From Alphaproteobacteria bacterium (GTDB lineage Bacteria; Pseudomonadota; Alphaproteobacteria; Micavibrionales; Micavibrionaceae), in assembly GCA_021775955.1 (NCBI GenBank), contig JAJFGU010000011.1, positions 1 through 64,000 of the forward strand: a DNA stretch of 64,000 bases, written 5' to 3'. This document shows, piece after piece, positions 1 to 8,845 of the stretch (within the stretch, counting starts at the first letter, position 1; every line of letters starts with the position of its first letter). The translations under genes were made by a program, and so were the position numbers. Below the pieces are notes generated by a model. The model had not been told where the DNA came from and ran no database searches. It saw only the letters and a program-made list of their open reading frames with translations.

Positions 1-51
1 GGTTTGGTCGAAGCGGCAGAACGCTACGGTATTATTGTCGGCCAGAGCTAG
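1..51 (+). CDS. C-terminal end of an unidentified protein (partial)
   Basis: Reading from base 1 in frame gives 16 codons ending in TAG: GLVEAAERYGIIVGQS. The rest of the gene lies outside the window. The frame is open to the edge and the next 300 bases hold no convincing gene on this strand, so this is most likely a true gene end. The piece is too short to assign a family. Its stop codon overlaps the first base of the inverted-repeat element that follows. Confidence 0.5.
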   Translation, partial: GLVEAAERYGIIVGQS

Positions 52-353
52 GGTCCAAACTCACAGCTTTTATACAATTCTGTGGCGTAATAAGAAGAAA
101 GAAGCAAGTTTTGACAATGATGTACATGCCAAAGCATATTCAAATTGGCAAAACGCTGCTAATTTCTTTTTATTACACCACCCTGCGAAGCAAGGCAAAA
201 CGCCTTGCTCGCATTTTATGGGCGCCGCAAATTTTTGTATCTGGACTTTCAAACCGCTTGACCGTAGCTACGGCTATGGCCATGCGCGGTTTTCGGGTCC
301 AGATACAAAAATTTGACTGGCGCAGAATGGATAAAAGCTGTGAGTTTGGACCC
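51..353. repeat. 303-bp element with long terminal and nested inverted repeats
   Basis: The left end (51-73) and right end (331-353) are perfect 23-bp inverted repeats beginning GGGTCCAAACTCAC. A second perfect 19-bp inverted repeat lies inside, at about 230-248 and 298-316 (TTTTTGTATCTGGAC and its complement). A third hairpin near 186-210 has GCAAGGC paired with GCCTTGC. A TTGACA box near 114 with CATATT 18 bp downstream could be a promoter. Short open frames cross the element, but none has a ribosome site or recognisable sequence. No target duplication is visible. It resembles a MITE-like non-autonomous element, which is an inference. It fills the 310-base gap between neighbouring genes. 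Confidence 0.6.
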
Positions 354-361
354 TGATATCT

Positions 362-934
362 TTATATCCCTTTTTTCATACCCAGAAGCTGGCCCGGTTT
401 GACATTGGGCGATTTGCGTCCGATTTTACCCTTGCGACCGCCGCCCCAGCCGCCATCATCATCAAGCTCTTTTTCGATCAGCTCATCAATATCGGGAAGA
501 ACCCCCATTGATACGGCTTCAATACAGGCGCGAAAAAAGTTACAGCCCTTTTCTTCCCAGTCATGAATTTCATTCACGTAATTCTCACCTTTAACCGTCA
601 AAAACACAGGTGACCATTGATCGCCGGCAACGGGAAGGGCGCGCATGCGCATAATCTGCTCTCGTCCATCGATGATGCGGGTTTTGCTTTCTCCTTCGCC
701 GTCACCACCTTCCTTGCCGCCGTCCTCGCTATCACCATCTTCTTCGTCTTCCTTGTCATCATGGAGGAACTGAATCTCAGCCTCAACATCCTCGCTGCCC
801 GGTCCCATACGAACTTCGGCGCTACAGGTAATTCCCTTTTCGGTGTCATAATGAACCCATGGCTGCGTTTCATAGGGTGACAACACGTGGTCCACACCGA
901 GTTTTTCCAGTAATTTGTCTAATGCCAGCCGCAT
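362..934 (-). CDS. Hypothetical acidic protein, 190 aa
   Basis: I do not recognise the family. The product starts MRLALDKLLEKLGV, has a very acidic Asp/Glu/Gly-rich stretch near residues 60-85, and ends in a Gly- and Lys-rich basic tail. It has no signal peptide or membrane segment. The frame can be extended to a TTG at 1030, but the ATG at 934 has AAGG just upstream and begins a more protein-like sequence, so I chose it. It is divergent from the gene starting at 1057, with about 120 bp between them for promoters. It is probably a real lineage-specific cytoplasmic protein. Confidence 0.6.
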   Translation of the reverse strand: MRLALDKLLEKLGVDHVLSPYETQPWVHYDTEKGITCSAEVRMGPGSEDVEAEIQFLHDDKEDEEDGDSEDGGKEGGDGEGESKTRIIDGREQIMRMRALPVAGDQWSPVFLTVKGENYVNEIHDWEEKGCNFFRACIEAVSMGVLPDIDELIEKELDDDGGWGGGRKGKIGRKSPNVKPGQLLGMKKGI

Positions 935-1056
935 GCCTTGGAACCCAAACCTATAAAATCTGTTAAAATCTTTGTCCCGTACATTACTTAACTTTATCAG
1001 ATTTGCTATGAAAGTATGAAGAATTCTCAACCAAATGGTGCTAAAATGCAGGCAGG

Positions 1057-2199
1057 ATGAGCAAATTTAAATCCATATTCCATAAATTCTGCACCAGTCA
1101 GCTTTTTATACTCATGCTGATCTGTCTGGCTATGCCCGCTTATTCTGCGCAGACAACCCCGCAGCAACCAAAAGCGCCCCAAAGCAAGGGCCTTTTTGAA
1201 ACCAAAGCCCGGGCCGCCGATGCCGAGACGCTTCTTGCCGGTTCAAACAGAATTCACTTATGGGGCGTGGACATGATTGATACCGGCAGCGCAAAATTCG
1301 GCCTGCGGGCAAGAGCAGATCTGGACGATCTTATTGGCAATCAATCCATACAATGCGAAATGATGAGCCGTGCGGGCAAAGACATCATCGCGCAATGCGC
1401 CAGCATCAATGGCGTCGATCTAAGCTTGTTTATGATCCAGAACGGTTTTTTGGTTGTTGATCGCAGCCTCGTCTATAACACTATTTTTGAAGAGCCTTAT
1501 ATCGGGGCGGAAGATCAGGCCAAAGATAAAGGGCTTGGCCTGTGGTCTTCGGACGATAATGGCGGGTCTTCGAGCTCTTTGGATAGTACGGGGGTTTTGA
1601 TTTTATTATCTCTCTTGCTGTTGGTTTCCGGTGGTAGTTTTGCTGCACTCAGCGTGATAATGCTGGGTGGCTTTAACAGAGTGGTTGAGGCACAAGAGCG
1701 CAACACCAGCTTCCTGAACAAAGAAAGGGCGCTGAAAGATAAAGAAAAAACTATTGTTGTGGCTATGTTAGAGGCTGAATTAAAAGCCAACGAATCAAAG
1801 CTTGAAGCCTATCTTGTCATTTACGAAGAAATGCTGAGATCACTGCAACATTCAGATCAAAGTCCAAAATACAAAACATCAGGGGATATTGTGCAACTTC
1901 AACCCGCGCTTGAGCGCGCTATTTTTGATGGCAATACCGACAAGCTGGATCTTCTGGGTGAAGACCTATCAAGTGCGGTTATTCACTTTTACGCCCAGGT
2001 AAAAACACGCCCCGACTATGTGAACCTGGAACCTGATACCCCGCTCGAAAAAGCGCTATGGCATGTTGAAAAAGCAGTCAATGGCGCCAAAACCATGAAT
2101 AGTGAGCTGGAAAAGCTCTTAAAGGCTTTTGCCAAAAAGAGCCCCCAGCAACCCAGGGAAGAAGAAGAGCCTAAGGAAGAAGGGCTGAGCTTCGTCTGA
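1057..2199 (+). CDS. Exported, membrane-anchored SNase-fold protein (probably inactive nuclease), 380 aa
   Basis: A signal peptide occupies residues 1-31 (ends AYSA). Residues ~50-165 resemble the staphylococcal nuclease fold, including the closing KDKGLGLW motif. In that family catalysis needs Arg and Glu around a DTPE-type motif; here the matching stretch reads IHLWGVDMID, so the catalytic residues seem lost. Two cysteines (QCEMM and AQCAS) may form a disulphide. A membrane segment lies at ~180-205, followed by a charged coiled-coil-like cytoplasmic region and a Glu-rich tail. A scaffold or binding role is likelier than DNA cleavage, but this is inferred. It converges on xseA with a 7-bp gap. 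Confidence 0.6.
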   Translation: MSKFKSIFHKFCTSQLFILMLICLAMPAYSAQTTPQQPKAPQSKGLFETKARAADAETLLAGSNRIHLWGVDMIDTGSAKFGLRARADLDDLIGNQSIQCEMMSRAGKDIIAQCASINGVDLSLFMIQNGFLVVDRSLVYNTIFEEPYIGAEDQAKDKGLGLWSSDDNGGSSSSLDSTGVLILLSLLLLVSGGSFAALSVIMLGGFNRVVEAQERNTSFLNKERALKDKEKTIVVAMLEAELKANESKLEAYLVIYEEMLRSLQHSDQSPKYKTSGDIVQLQPALERAIFDGNTDKLDLLGEDLSSAVIHFYAQVKTRPDYVNLEPDTPLEKALWHVEKAVNGAKTMNSELEKLLKAFAKKSPQQPREEEEPKEEGLSFV

Positions 2200-2206
2200 T
2201 AAAAGA

Positions 2207-3616
2207 TCAGAACAAACTGTCCTGATCCGGATTGCCGGGTTTTGTCTTTTTCTTCTTTTTTGCCGGTGCCGTTCCGGATTTTCCTACCATCGCATCAATC
2301 CGCTTATCCTGTTTGAATTGCAGCTGTACCTGCTGCCCTGCCTGCGCCTGCGCCGCTTCGGTGATCAAATGATCATCCGCCCCGCGTACCACGACAAAAC
2401 CGCGCTCGAGAACCGATTCAAAAGACAAAACCTCCAGCATTGCGCTGACATTCTTCAACTCCGTCTGTTTTTTCTCCAGCATCTTTTGGCCAAGAACGGC
2501 TATACGTTCACTCCAACCCATTAGTGACCGCTTCGCTTCGTCGATACGGTCTTTCGGATGACGAAGGCGGGCGCTGAGTTCTATCGCCCTGGATTTTTTC
2601 TCTGACAGATATTGGCGGAACACGGCGGTAATCTGATCACCCAGCCGGTCCAGGCTTTGGGTTTTAATCTCCAAAAGCCGCGCCGGATTGCCAAGACCCT
2701 TTACCTGCGCTTCCAGGCGGTGGCGGTATTCGGATAAAAGCCGGCTCATAGAGCTAACCAACCGCCCATGGTCATCAATCACCTGATATAACAGATCCTC
2801 GCGCACCGGCACCGCCATTTCCGCCGCAGCGCTCGGTGTGGGCGCGCGCCTATCGGCGGCGAAATCAACCAGAGTCGTATCGGTTTCATGGCCCACAGCC
2901 GAGATAACAGGAATGTCGCAATCCGCCACGGCCCGCACGACGATTTCCTCGTTAAAAGCCATCAAATCCTCGAGCGAGCCGCCGCCGCGTGCGATAATCA
3001 ACACATCCGGACGCGGCTCCATTGTTTCAAACCCCTCAATCGCTCTTGCGACCTGTTCCGCTGCCCCTTCACCCTGCACCAGCACCGGCCAGACAATGAC
3101 ATGGCGTGGAAAGCGATCTTCGAGACGATGCAAAATGTCACGGATCACCGCCCCGGTCGGCGAAGTCACCACGCCGATCACATCGGGCAAAAACGGCAAT
3201 TCCTTCTTGCGCTCTTCATCGAACAACCCTTCCGCCGCCAATTTTTTGCGCCGCTCCTCCAGCATTTTGAGCAGCGCGCCTTCCCCGGCCAGCTCCATTG
3301 ATTCAATGATCAGCTGGTATTTCGAGCTTTTCGGATAGGACGAAACACGCCCCGTGCAAATCACCTCCAGCCCTTCTTCGGGCTTAACCGACAGTTTGGA
3401 CAGATTGCCCTTCCAGCAAACCGCATCAATCACCGCGTCATTGTCTTTCAGCGAGGAATACATATGGCCGGAGCCGGGAATACTGATCCGTGAGAGCTCG
3501 CCGCGCACCCGTACGCGCCCGTAATTCTCCTCCAGCGTCTTTTTCAGCGAGAGTGCCAGTTCCCCAACCGAAAACTCGGGGACATTGCTCTTCGCTTCTT
3601 TTACGGAATTAGTCAT
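2207..3616 (-). CDS. xseA: Exodeoxyribonuclease VII large subunit
   Basis: XseA pairs with several small XseB subunits and degrades single-stranded DNA from either end in the cytoplasm during repair. The 469-aa product has the N-terminal OB-fold (~15-110), the catalytic core with TSPTGAVIRDI, IIARGGGSLEDL and SAVGHETDTTLVDFAADRRA, a long coiled-coil region (~280-400) that binds the small subunits, and a Lys-rich tail. Length matches the family. xseB is not in the window. The gene is divergent from putA across 57 bp. Confidence 0.95.
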   Translation of the reverse strand: MTNSVKEAKSNVPEFSVGELALSLKKTLEENYGRVRVRGELSRISIPGSGHMYSSLKDNDAVIDAVCWKGNLSKLSVKPEEGLEVICTGRVSSYPKSSKYQLIIESMELAGEGALLKMLEERRKKLAAEGLFDEERKKELPFLPDVIGVVTSPTGAVIRDILHRLEDRFPRHVIVWPVLVQGEGAAEQVARAIEGFETMEPRPDVLIIARGGGSLEDLMAFNEEIVVRAVADCDIPVISAVGHETDTTLVDFAADRRAPTPSAAAEMAVPVREDLLYQVIDDHGRLVSSMSRLLSEYRHRLEAQVKGLGNPARLLEIKTQSLDRLGDQITAVFRQYLSEKKSRAIELSARLRHPKDRIDEAKRSLMGWSERIAVLGQKMLEKKQTELKNVSAMLEVLSFESVLERGFVVVRGADDHLITEAAQAQAGQQVQLQFKQDKRIDAMVGKSGTAPAKKKKKTKPGNPDQDSLF

Positions 3617-3673
3617 GGGTAAATAATAGATTTAGGCCTAAAAAAAGCAAGCCGCTAATGTTATTCTCTAACT

Positions 3674-6600
3674 ATGGGACATGATTTTTCACCTTATCTC
3701 TATGCCGATGAAGCGCAGTGCGTTGAAGAACTTCTTGCTTCGATGAAATGGGATGAGCCGGCTGCAAAAATAACAAAGAAAAAAGCCACAGCGCTTGTTA
3801 AGAAGATCCGCGCCGAAAAACGTAAACCCGGAGAGCTCGAATCCTTTCTGCAGCAATATTCCCTGACCACCGAAGAGGGCATAGCGTTGATGTGTCTGGC
3901 GGAATCTTTGCTGCGTATTCCCGATGCGCATACCGCCAGCGCGCTTATTAAGGATAAGGTCGCCGCCGCCAATTGGCTTTCCAGTGTCGGCAACAGTAAA
4001 GACTGGGTCGTCAAGGCCGCCGGGGTTGGCTTGTTCGTTACCAGCAAAACGCTCGACGGCGTATTAAGCCGCATGGGCGAGCCGTTTATCCGCGAGGCCA
4101 TGATCCAGGCGATGCGCCTTTTGGGCAAACAATTCGTTTTGGGCCAAAGCATCGAAGAAGCTGAGCAAAACGCGCAAGCCTACCGCGATAAAGGCTACCG
4201 CATGTCCTATGACATGCTGGGTGAGGGCGCGCGTACGGCCATCGATGCACAAAATTATTACGAATCCTATCACCATGCCATTGGCTATATAGGAGAGCGC
4301 CGCGCCCGCGACAAAGCCCGCAGACCGGGGATTTCAGTGAAACTCTCAGCCCTGCATCCGCGCTATGAATACGCGCAAAGCCCGCATTGTCTGGAAGAGA
4401 TTATTCACACGGTGAAAAAGCTCGCACTGCATGCTGCTTCACATCAAATTGCGTTTATGATCGATGCCGAAGAAGTTGAGCGCCTCGATCTGTCTGTACA
4501 AATTGTTGAAAGCATTTTATCTGACCCGATGTTTGAATACTGGGAAGATTTCGGCATGGCGGTACAGGCCTATCAAAAGCGCAGCCATCCGCTGATCGGT
4601 CATCTTGCCGAGCTTGCCAAACAAAACAAACGCCGCATGCAAATCCGGCTGGTCAAGGGCGCCTATTGGGACCGCGAGATTAAACGCGCGCAAATTCTCG
4701 GGATGCCCGAATACCCGGTTTTCACCCGCAAGGCCAACAGCGATTTATCGTTTCAGGCCTGCGCGGCTCTGTTGTTTGAAAATGCCGGGCAATTTTACCC
4801 GATGATTGGCACCCATAACGCGCAAAGCGCGAGCGCTATTCTCGAGCTGGCCAGAGAAAAGAATTTGTCCTTCGAACTCCAACGCCTTTACGGCATGGGT
4901 GAGGCGCTATTCGATGTTGTACAGAAGGAAGAACAGCCACATATGAGCATTTATGCACCCGTCGGCAGTCATCATGATTTGCTGCCCTATCTGGTGCGGC
5001 GCTTGCTGGAAAATGGCGCCAACAGCTCATTTGTCAACCAGTTGCTCAATGATAAAGAACCGGTTGAACATCTTGTGCAGGACCCGGTGATCAAAGCGCG
5101 CGAGAATGAAAACAAACGCCATCCGCAAATTGCCCTGCCGAAGGATATTTACAAGCGCGATATTTATGGCGAGGGCCGTAGCAATTCCGCCGGGCTCGAT
5201 CTTGACGACAGCTCAGTGGCTGAACCTTTGCTGCGTAAAATTGCCAATGCCAATATGCTGTATGAAGCGGCGTCCTTGATTGGCGGGGAAATTCACAAAG
5301 GTGGCATATCACACAATGTTACAAATCCGGCTGATAGCAAGGCCATCGTCGGCACGCTCTGGCCGGCGAAAAAACCGTTCATCAATAAAGCCTTTGCAGC
5401 CGCCGAAGAATCCTTCGCCTCCTGGTCCAAAACACCCACTGAGACCCGCGCGCAGGCGCTGGAAAAGCTCGCCGATCTGCTGGAGAAAAACCGCGATGAA
5501 CTTATTACCCTTTGCGTGCATGAAGCCGGTAAAACCATTCCCGATGCGCTGGCTGAAATCCGAGAAGCCGTTGATTTCTGCCGTTATTATGCCGAGCGCG
5601 GCCGTGAGGATTTCAGCGAAAAAGGCACACGTCTCCAAGGCCCGACAGGAGAGCGTAACATTCTCACCATGCATGGGCGCGGGGTGTTTGTCTGTATCAG
5701 CCCGTGGAATTTCCCGCTCGCGATTTTCACCGGACAGATTGTTGCAGCATTAATGGCGGGCAATAGCGTCATTGCCAAACCGGCCGAGCAAACCCCGCTG
5801 ATTGCGATGAAAGCGGTGCAGCTGATGCACATGGCAGGAATTCCCGAAGGTGCGGTCAATCTCCTTCCGGGAGACGGCACGATCGGCGCGGCGATTGTGC
5901 AGCATAAAAATGTCGCAGGCGTCGCCTTTACCGGCTCGACCGACACCGCGCGCAGCATCAATCAATCGTTGGCTGAGCGCAAAGGCGCGATTGTGCCGCT
6001 GATCGCCGAAACCGGCGGTCAGAACGCGATGATCGTCGATTCCTCGGCTCTGCCCGAACAGGTGATTGATGATGTGCTGCTCAACGCTTTTGGCTCTGCC
6101 GGGCAGCGCTGCTCGGCTTTGCGCGTTTTGTTTTTGCAGGAAGAAATCGCCGATAAAATCATCCGTATGTTAAGCGGCGCGATGGAACAATTACGCATCG
6201 GCAATCCCGCCTTGCTGTCTTCCGATATCGGTCCGGTGATTGACAGCGAAGCGCATGACAATCTCACCCGCCACCGCAAAAAGCTAACCGGCTTTGGCAA
6301 GAAAATCGCGGAAGTCGAGCTTGACAAAGACCTGGCCAAACGTGGTCATTTCTTCGCCCCCTGCGCGTTTGAGATCAAGAACATGAGCGGGCTGAAACAG
6401 GAAATCTTCGGTCCCGTCCTGCATGTCATTCGTTATAAAGCTGACAAACTCGACGACATCATCGAAGACATCAACGCCACTGGCTATGGCCTGACACTGG
6501 GCGTGCATAGCCGCATCGATGCGACGCAGCGCCATATCACGGGACAAGTCAATGTCGGCAACGCCTATGTTAATCGCTCGATGACCGGCGCCACTGTCGG

Positions 6601-6751
6601 GGTGCAGCCCTTTGGCGGGCAGGGCTTATCGGGAACAGGCCCCAAAGCCGGCGGGCCGCATTACCTGCCGCGCTTTGCCACCGAAAAGGTTGTCAGCACC
6701 GACACCACAGCCCAAGGGGGCAATGCGAGCCTTGTAAGTTTGGAAGAATAA
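3674..6751 (+). CDS. putA: Bifunctional proline dehydrogenase / delta-1-pyrroline-5-carboxylate dehydrogenase
   Basis: PutA oxidises proline to glutamate in two steps, using FAD in the first domain and NAD in the second, and passes electrons to membrane quinone. The 1025-aa protein has the proline dehydrogenase barrel (~150-460; GISVKLSALHPRYE, LVKGAYWDREIKRAQ, YAPVGSHHDLLPYLVRRL) and the aldehyde dehydrogenase domain (~520-1000) with Glu in IAETGGQNAM and catalytic Cys in SAGQRCSALR. It lacks the N-terminal ribbon-helix-helix DNA-binding domain of enteric PutA, so it should not be its own repressor. It is divergent from xseA and followed by purD. Confidence 0.96.
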   Translation: MGHDFSPYLYADEAQCVEELLASMKWDEPAAKITKKKATALVKKIRAEKRKPGELESFLQQYSLTTEEGIALMCLAESLLRIPDAHTASALIKDKVAAANWLSSVGNSKDWVVKAAGVGLFVTSKTLDGVLSRMGEPFIREAMIQAMRLLGKQFVLGQSIEEAEQNAQAYRDKGYRMSYDMLGEGARTAIDAQNYYESYHHAIGYIGERRARDKARRPGISVKLSALHPRYEYAQSPHCLEEIIHTVKKLALHAASHQIAFMIDAEEVERLDLSVQIVESILSDPMFEYWEDFGMAVQAYQKRSHPLIGHLAELAKQNKRRMQIRLVKGAYWDREIKRAQILGMPEYPVFTRKANSDLSFQACAALLFENAGQFYPMIGTHNAQSASAILELAREKNLSFELQRLYGMGEALFDVVQKEEQPHMSIYAPVGSHHDLLPYLVRRLLENGANSSFVNQLLNDKEPVEHLVQDPVIKARENENKRHPQIALPKDIYKRDIYGEGRSNSAGLDLDDSSVAEPLLRKIANANMLYEAASLIGGEIHKGGISHNVTNPADSKAIVGTLWPAKKPFINKAFAAAEESFASWSKTPTETRAQALEKLADLLEKNRDELITLCVHEAGKTIPDALAEIREAVDFCRYYAERGREDFSEKGTRLQGPTGERNILTMHGRGVFVCISPWNFPLAIFTGQIVAALMAGNSVIAKPAEQTPLIAMKAVQLMHMAGIPEGAVNLLPGDGTIGAAIVQHKNVAGVAFTGSTDTARSINQSLAERKGAIVPLIAETGGQNAMIVDSSALPEQVIDDVLLNAFGSAGQRCSALRVLFLQEEIADKIIRMLSGAMEQLRIGNPALLSSDIGPVIDSEAHDNLTRHRKKLTGFGKKIAEVELDKDLAKRGHFFAPCAFEIKNMSGLKQEIFGPVLHVIRYKADKLDDIIEDINATGYGLTLGVHSRIDATQRHITGQVNVGNAYVNRSMTGATVGVQPFGGQGLSGTGPKAGGPHYLPRFATEKVVSTDTTAQGGNASLVSLEE

Positions 6752-6789
6752 AGCCAATATAAGCAGCACTTTAGGAGTAGGAGCAAAGC

Positions 6790-8100
6790 ATGAAAATATT
6801 ACTGGTTGGCTCTGGCGGCCGTGAGCATGCGCTGGCCTGGGGCCTGGCGCAATCGGATCAATGCAGTGCGCTTTACTGCGCCCCGGGCAATGCCGGGACC
6901 GAAGAATGCGCCGAGCGGGTCGACATAGGTGCCGAAGACGTCGACGCACTGGTTAACTTCGCCAAAGAAAAAGTCATCGATCTCGTCGTCATAGGACCCG
7001 AAGCGCCGCTGGTGCTTGGCCTTGCCGATCGCCTGGCGGAAGAAAACATCAGGGCTTTCGGCCCCAGTGCCGCCGCCGCCGCACTCGAAGGCTCCAAAGG
7101 TTTCATGAAAGATCTTTGTGCCAAATATAACATCCCGACGGCCAGCTATGGCCGCTTCACCGATCTGGTGGAAGCTAAAAAATTTATTGCCGCCCTTAAA
7201 GAAAAAAACACGGACGCACCGATTGTAGTCAAAGCCGACGGGCTTGCCGCCGGTAAGGGCGTGATTATCGCCGCCACCGAAGAGGAAGCCATTGAAGCCG
7301 CCACCGACATGCTGTCCGGTGACAGCTTCGGCGCGGCGGGAAATGAAATCGTCATCGAGGAATTTCTGGACGGCGAAGAGCTTAGCTATTTCGCGCTCGC
7401 TGACGGCAAAACCATTTTGCCGCTGACTTCCGCGCAGGATCACAAACGCGCCTATGACGGCGATCAGGGCCCCAATACCGGCGGCATGGGCGCTTATTCC
7501 CCGGCGCATCTCATCACGCCGGAGCTTGAGGAAAAAATCATCAGCCGCATTATCGAGCCGACCGTAGCAGGCATGGCCGCAGAAAACACACCCTTTACCG
7601 GGGTGCTCTATGCCGGGCTGATGATCGTAAATGGCGAGCCGCAACTGATCGAATATAATGCGCGTTTTGGCGATCCGGAATGCCAGCCGCTGATGATGCG
7701 GCTGCAGGGCGATCTGCTTGAAATTCTCCTCGCCGGGGCGGAAGGACGATTGGAAGATGTGCGCGATCAGGTTTCCTGGTCAGAGCAAACCGCGCTCTGC
7801 GTGGTGATGGCGACAGAGGGCTATCCCGGCTCCTATCCGAAAAATACGCCTATCAAAGGGACAGAGCGTGCCGACCAGATTGGCGGGGTTAAGGTTTTTC
7901 ATGCCGGCACCGGCAAAAACGAAGAGGGAGCGCTCATCAGCACCGGCGGGCGTGTGCTCGGCATTACCGCGCTGGGTGACACAGTGGAAGAAGCCTGTAA
8001 AACCGCTTACCGCGCGGTGGATATGATCGACTGGCCGGATGGCTTCTGCCGCCGCGATATCGGCTGGCGCGCCCTCGAGACCAGTGAAGCGGCGGAGTAG
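6790..8100 (+). CDS. purD: Phosphoribosylamine-glycine ligase
   Basis: PurD makes glycinamide ribonucleotide, the second step of purine synthesis, with ATP. The 436-aa product begins [16 protein letters not shown] and has the ATP-grasp core with [13 protein letters not shown], the Mg-binding region [20 protein letters not shown], and YNARFGDPE. Length fits the family. A GGAGTAGGAG purine-rich site lies upstream of the ATG. Other purine genes are not adjacent, apart from purU far downstream. Confidence 0.97.
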   Translation: MKILLVGSGGREHALAWGLAQSDQCSALYCAPGNAGTEECAERVDIGAEDVDALVNFAKEKVIDLVVIGPEAPLVLGLADRLAEENIRAFGPSAAAAALEGSKGFMKDLCAKYNIPTASYGRFTDLVEAKKFIAALKEKNTDAPIVVKADGLAAGKGVIIAATEEEAIEAATDMLSGDSFGAAGNEIVIEEFLDGEELSYFALADGKTILPLTSAQDHKRAYDGDQGPNTGGMGAYSPAHLITPELEEKIISRIIEPTVAGMAAENTPFTGVLYAGLMIVNGEPQLIEYNARFGDPECQPLMMRLQGDLLEILLAGAEGRLEDVRDQVSWSEQTALCVVMATEGYPGSYPKNTPIKGTERADQIGGVKVFHAGTGKNEEGALISTGGRVLGITALGDTVEEACKTAYRAVDMIDWPDGFCRRDIGWRALETSEAAE

Positions 8101-8123
8101 GCTCCCCTAAGTCGTTAATTTTC

Positions 8124-8152
8124 TTGACTTTATAGGATGAATTTCCTATACT
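8124..8152 (+). promoter_or_regulatory. Promoter-like sequence P1 with palindromic spacer
   Basis: TTGACT (8124-8129) and TATACT (8147-8152) are separated by exactly 17 bp. The spacer carries TATAGGA-N6-TCCTATA, a perfect 7-bp-arm palindrome that overlaps the -10. Three other sites in the window share this layout. It points at the repeat element at 8188-8268, not at a clear gene, so its transcript is unknown. Confidence 0.5.
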
Positions 8153-8187
8153 GTGGTAATGAAAAGTATAGCCTCACAACCCCCGCC

Positions 8188-8268
8188 GTCATTGCGAGCG
8201 GAGCGAAGCAATCCAGTATTGGCGCTTATGACTCTGGATTGCTTCAGCCCTATGGGCTTCGCAATGAC
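8188..8268. repeat. GTCA...TGAC double-hairpin repeat (REPIN-like) A
   Basis: The element begins GTCATTGCGAGCG and ends CTTCGCAATGAC. Two copies of a palindromic unit face each other: the left one contains GAAGCAATCCAG and the right one CTGGATTGCTTC. This GTCATTGCGAGC type of intergenic repeat is common in proteobacteria. It lies between purD and tadA with a promoter-like sequence just upstream. The closest relative in the window is at 48998-49083. Confidence 0.75.
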
Positions 8269-8386
8269 AATGAAAACCTCCGCGTACTCCGTGTCTCCAC
8301 GTGTAAAAAACGAACTGAAAGAAAAATGTTTAAAATCAATAGCTTATTTTCCCCAGAAAAATCCAGGCAAACGAACTGAAGAAATT

Positions 8387-8845
8387 TCACCGCTTGCTTC
8401 TGAAAAACCGCCGCAAAATATCGCCGCATTCTTCTTCCAGCAGGCCGCTCACAATTTCCATAGGTTTGTGGTGGCAGGTATCCTGCTCAAAAAACTTCAC
8501 GCCGTTGACCACCGCCCCGCCCTTGGGATCGCCCGCGCCAAATACCACGCGCCTGATCCGCGCAAACGCAATCGCCCCGGCGCACATCGTGCACGGCTCC
8601 AGCGTCACATACAGATCATATTCAGGAAGGCGCTGGACTCCCAGCTCGGCGCAAAGCGCGCGGATCGCCAGCATTTCGGCATGGGCGGACGGGTCGCTGG
8701 TTTCAATGCTACGGTTGCTGGCGCGCATCACAATCGCGCCGCTCTCACTATGCACCAGCGCCGCGCCCACCGGCACCTCGTCACGCGCGTCCGCGGCTCT
8801 TGCCTCTTCCAAAGCGGCCTGCATATAGGTAAGGTCGTCATCCAT
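8387..8845 (-). CDS. tadA: tRNA-specific adenosine deaminase
   Basis: TadA converts the wobble adenosine of tRNA-Arg(ACG) to inosine. The 152-aa product has the zinc and catalytic motif SAHAEM (His ligand and proton-shuttle Glu) and LEPCTMCAGAI (two Cys ligands), plus DEVPVGAALV near the start. The frame extends upstream, but the family starts about where MDDDLTYM begins, so I place the ATG at 8845. That ATG overlaps the rluB ATG on the other strand within CCATGG, so the two genes are divergent with no intergenic space. Confidence 0.93.
   Translation of the reverse strand: MDDDLTYMQAALEEARAADARDEVPVGAALVHSESGAIVMRASNRSIETSDPSAHAEMLAIRALCAELGVQRLPEYDLYVTLEPCTMCAGAIAFARIRRVVFGAGDPKGGAVVNGVKFFEQDTCHHKPMEIVSGLLEEECGDILRRFFRSKR

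Noticed and set aside
51-353. Integron attC site
   Set aside because: GTCCAAAC and GTTTGGAC recall attC ends, but the spacing is too long and no integrase or cassette array is present.
35-356. Short open frames across the inverted-repeat element
   Set aside because: No ribosome site, and the sequence is explained by the repeats.
2838-3338. Long plus-strand frames inside xseA
   Set aside because: They are antisense to a well-conserved gene and show no protein-like features.
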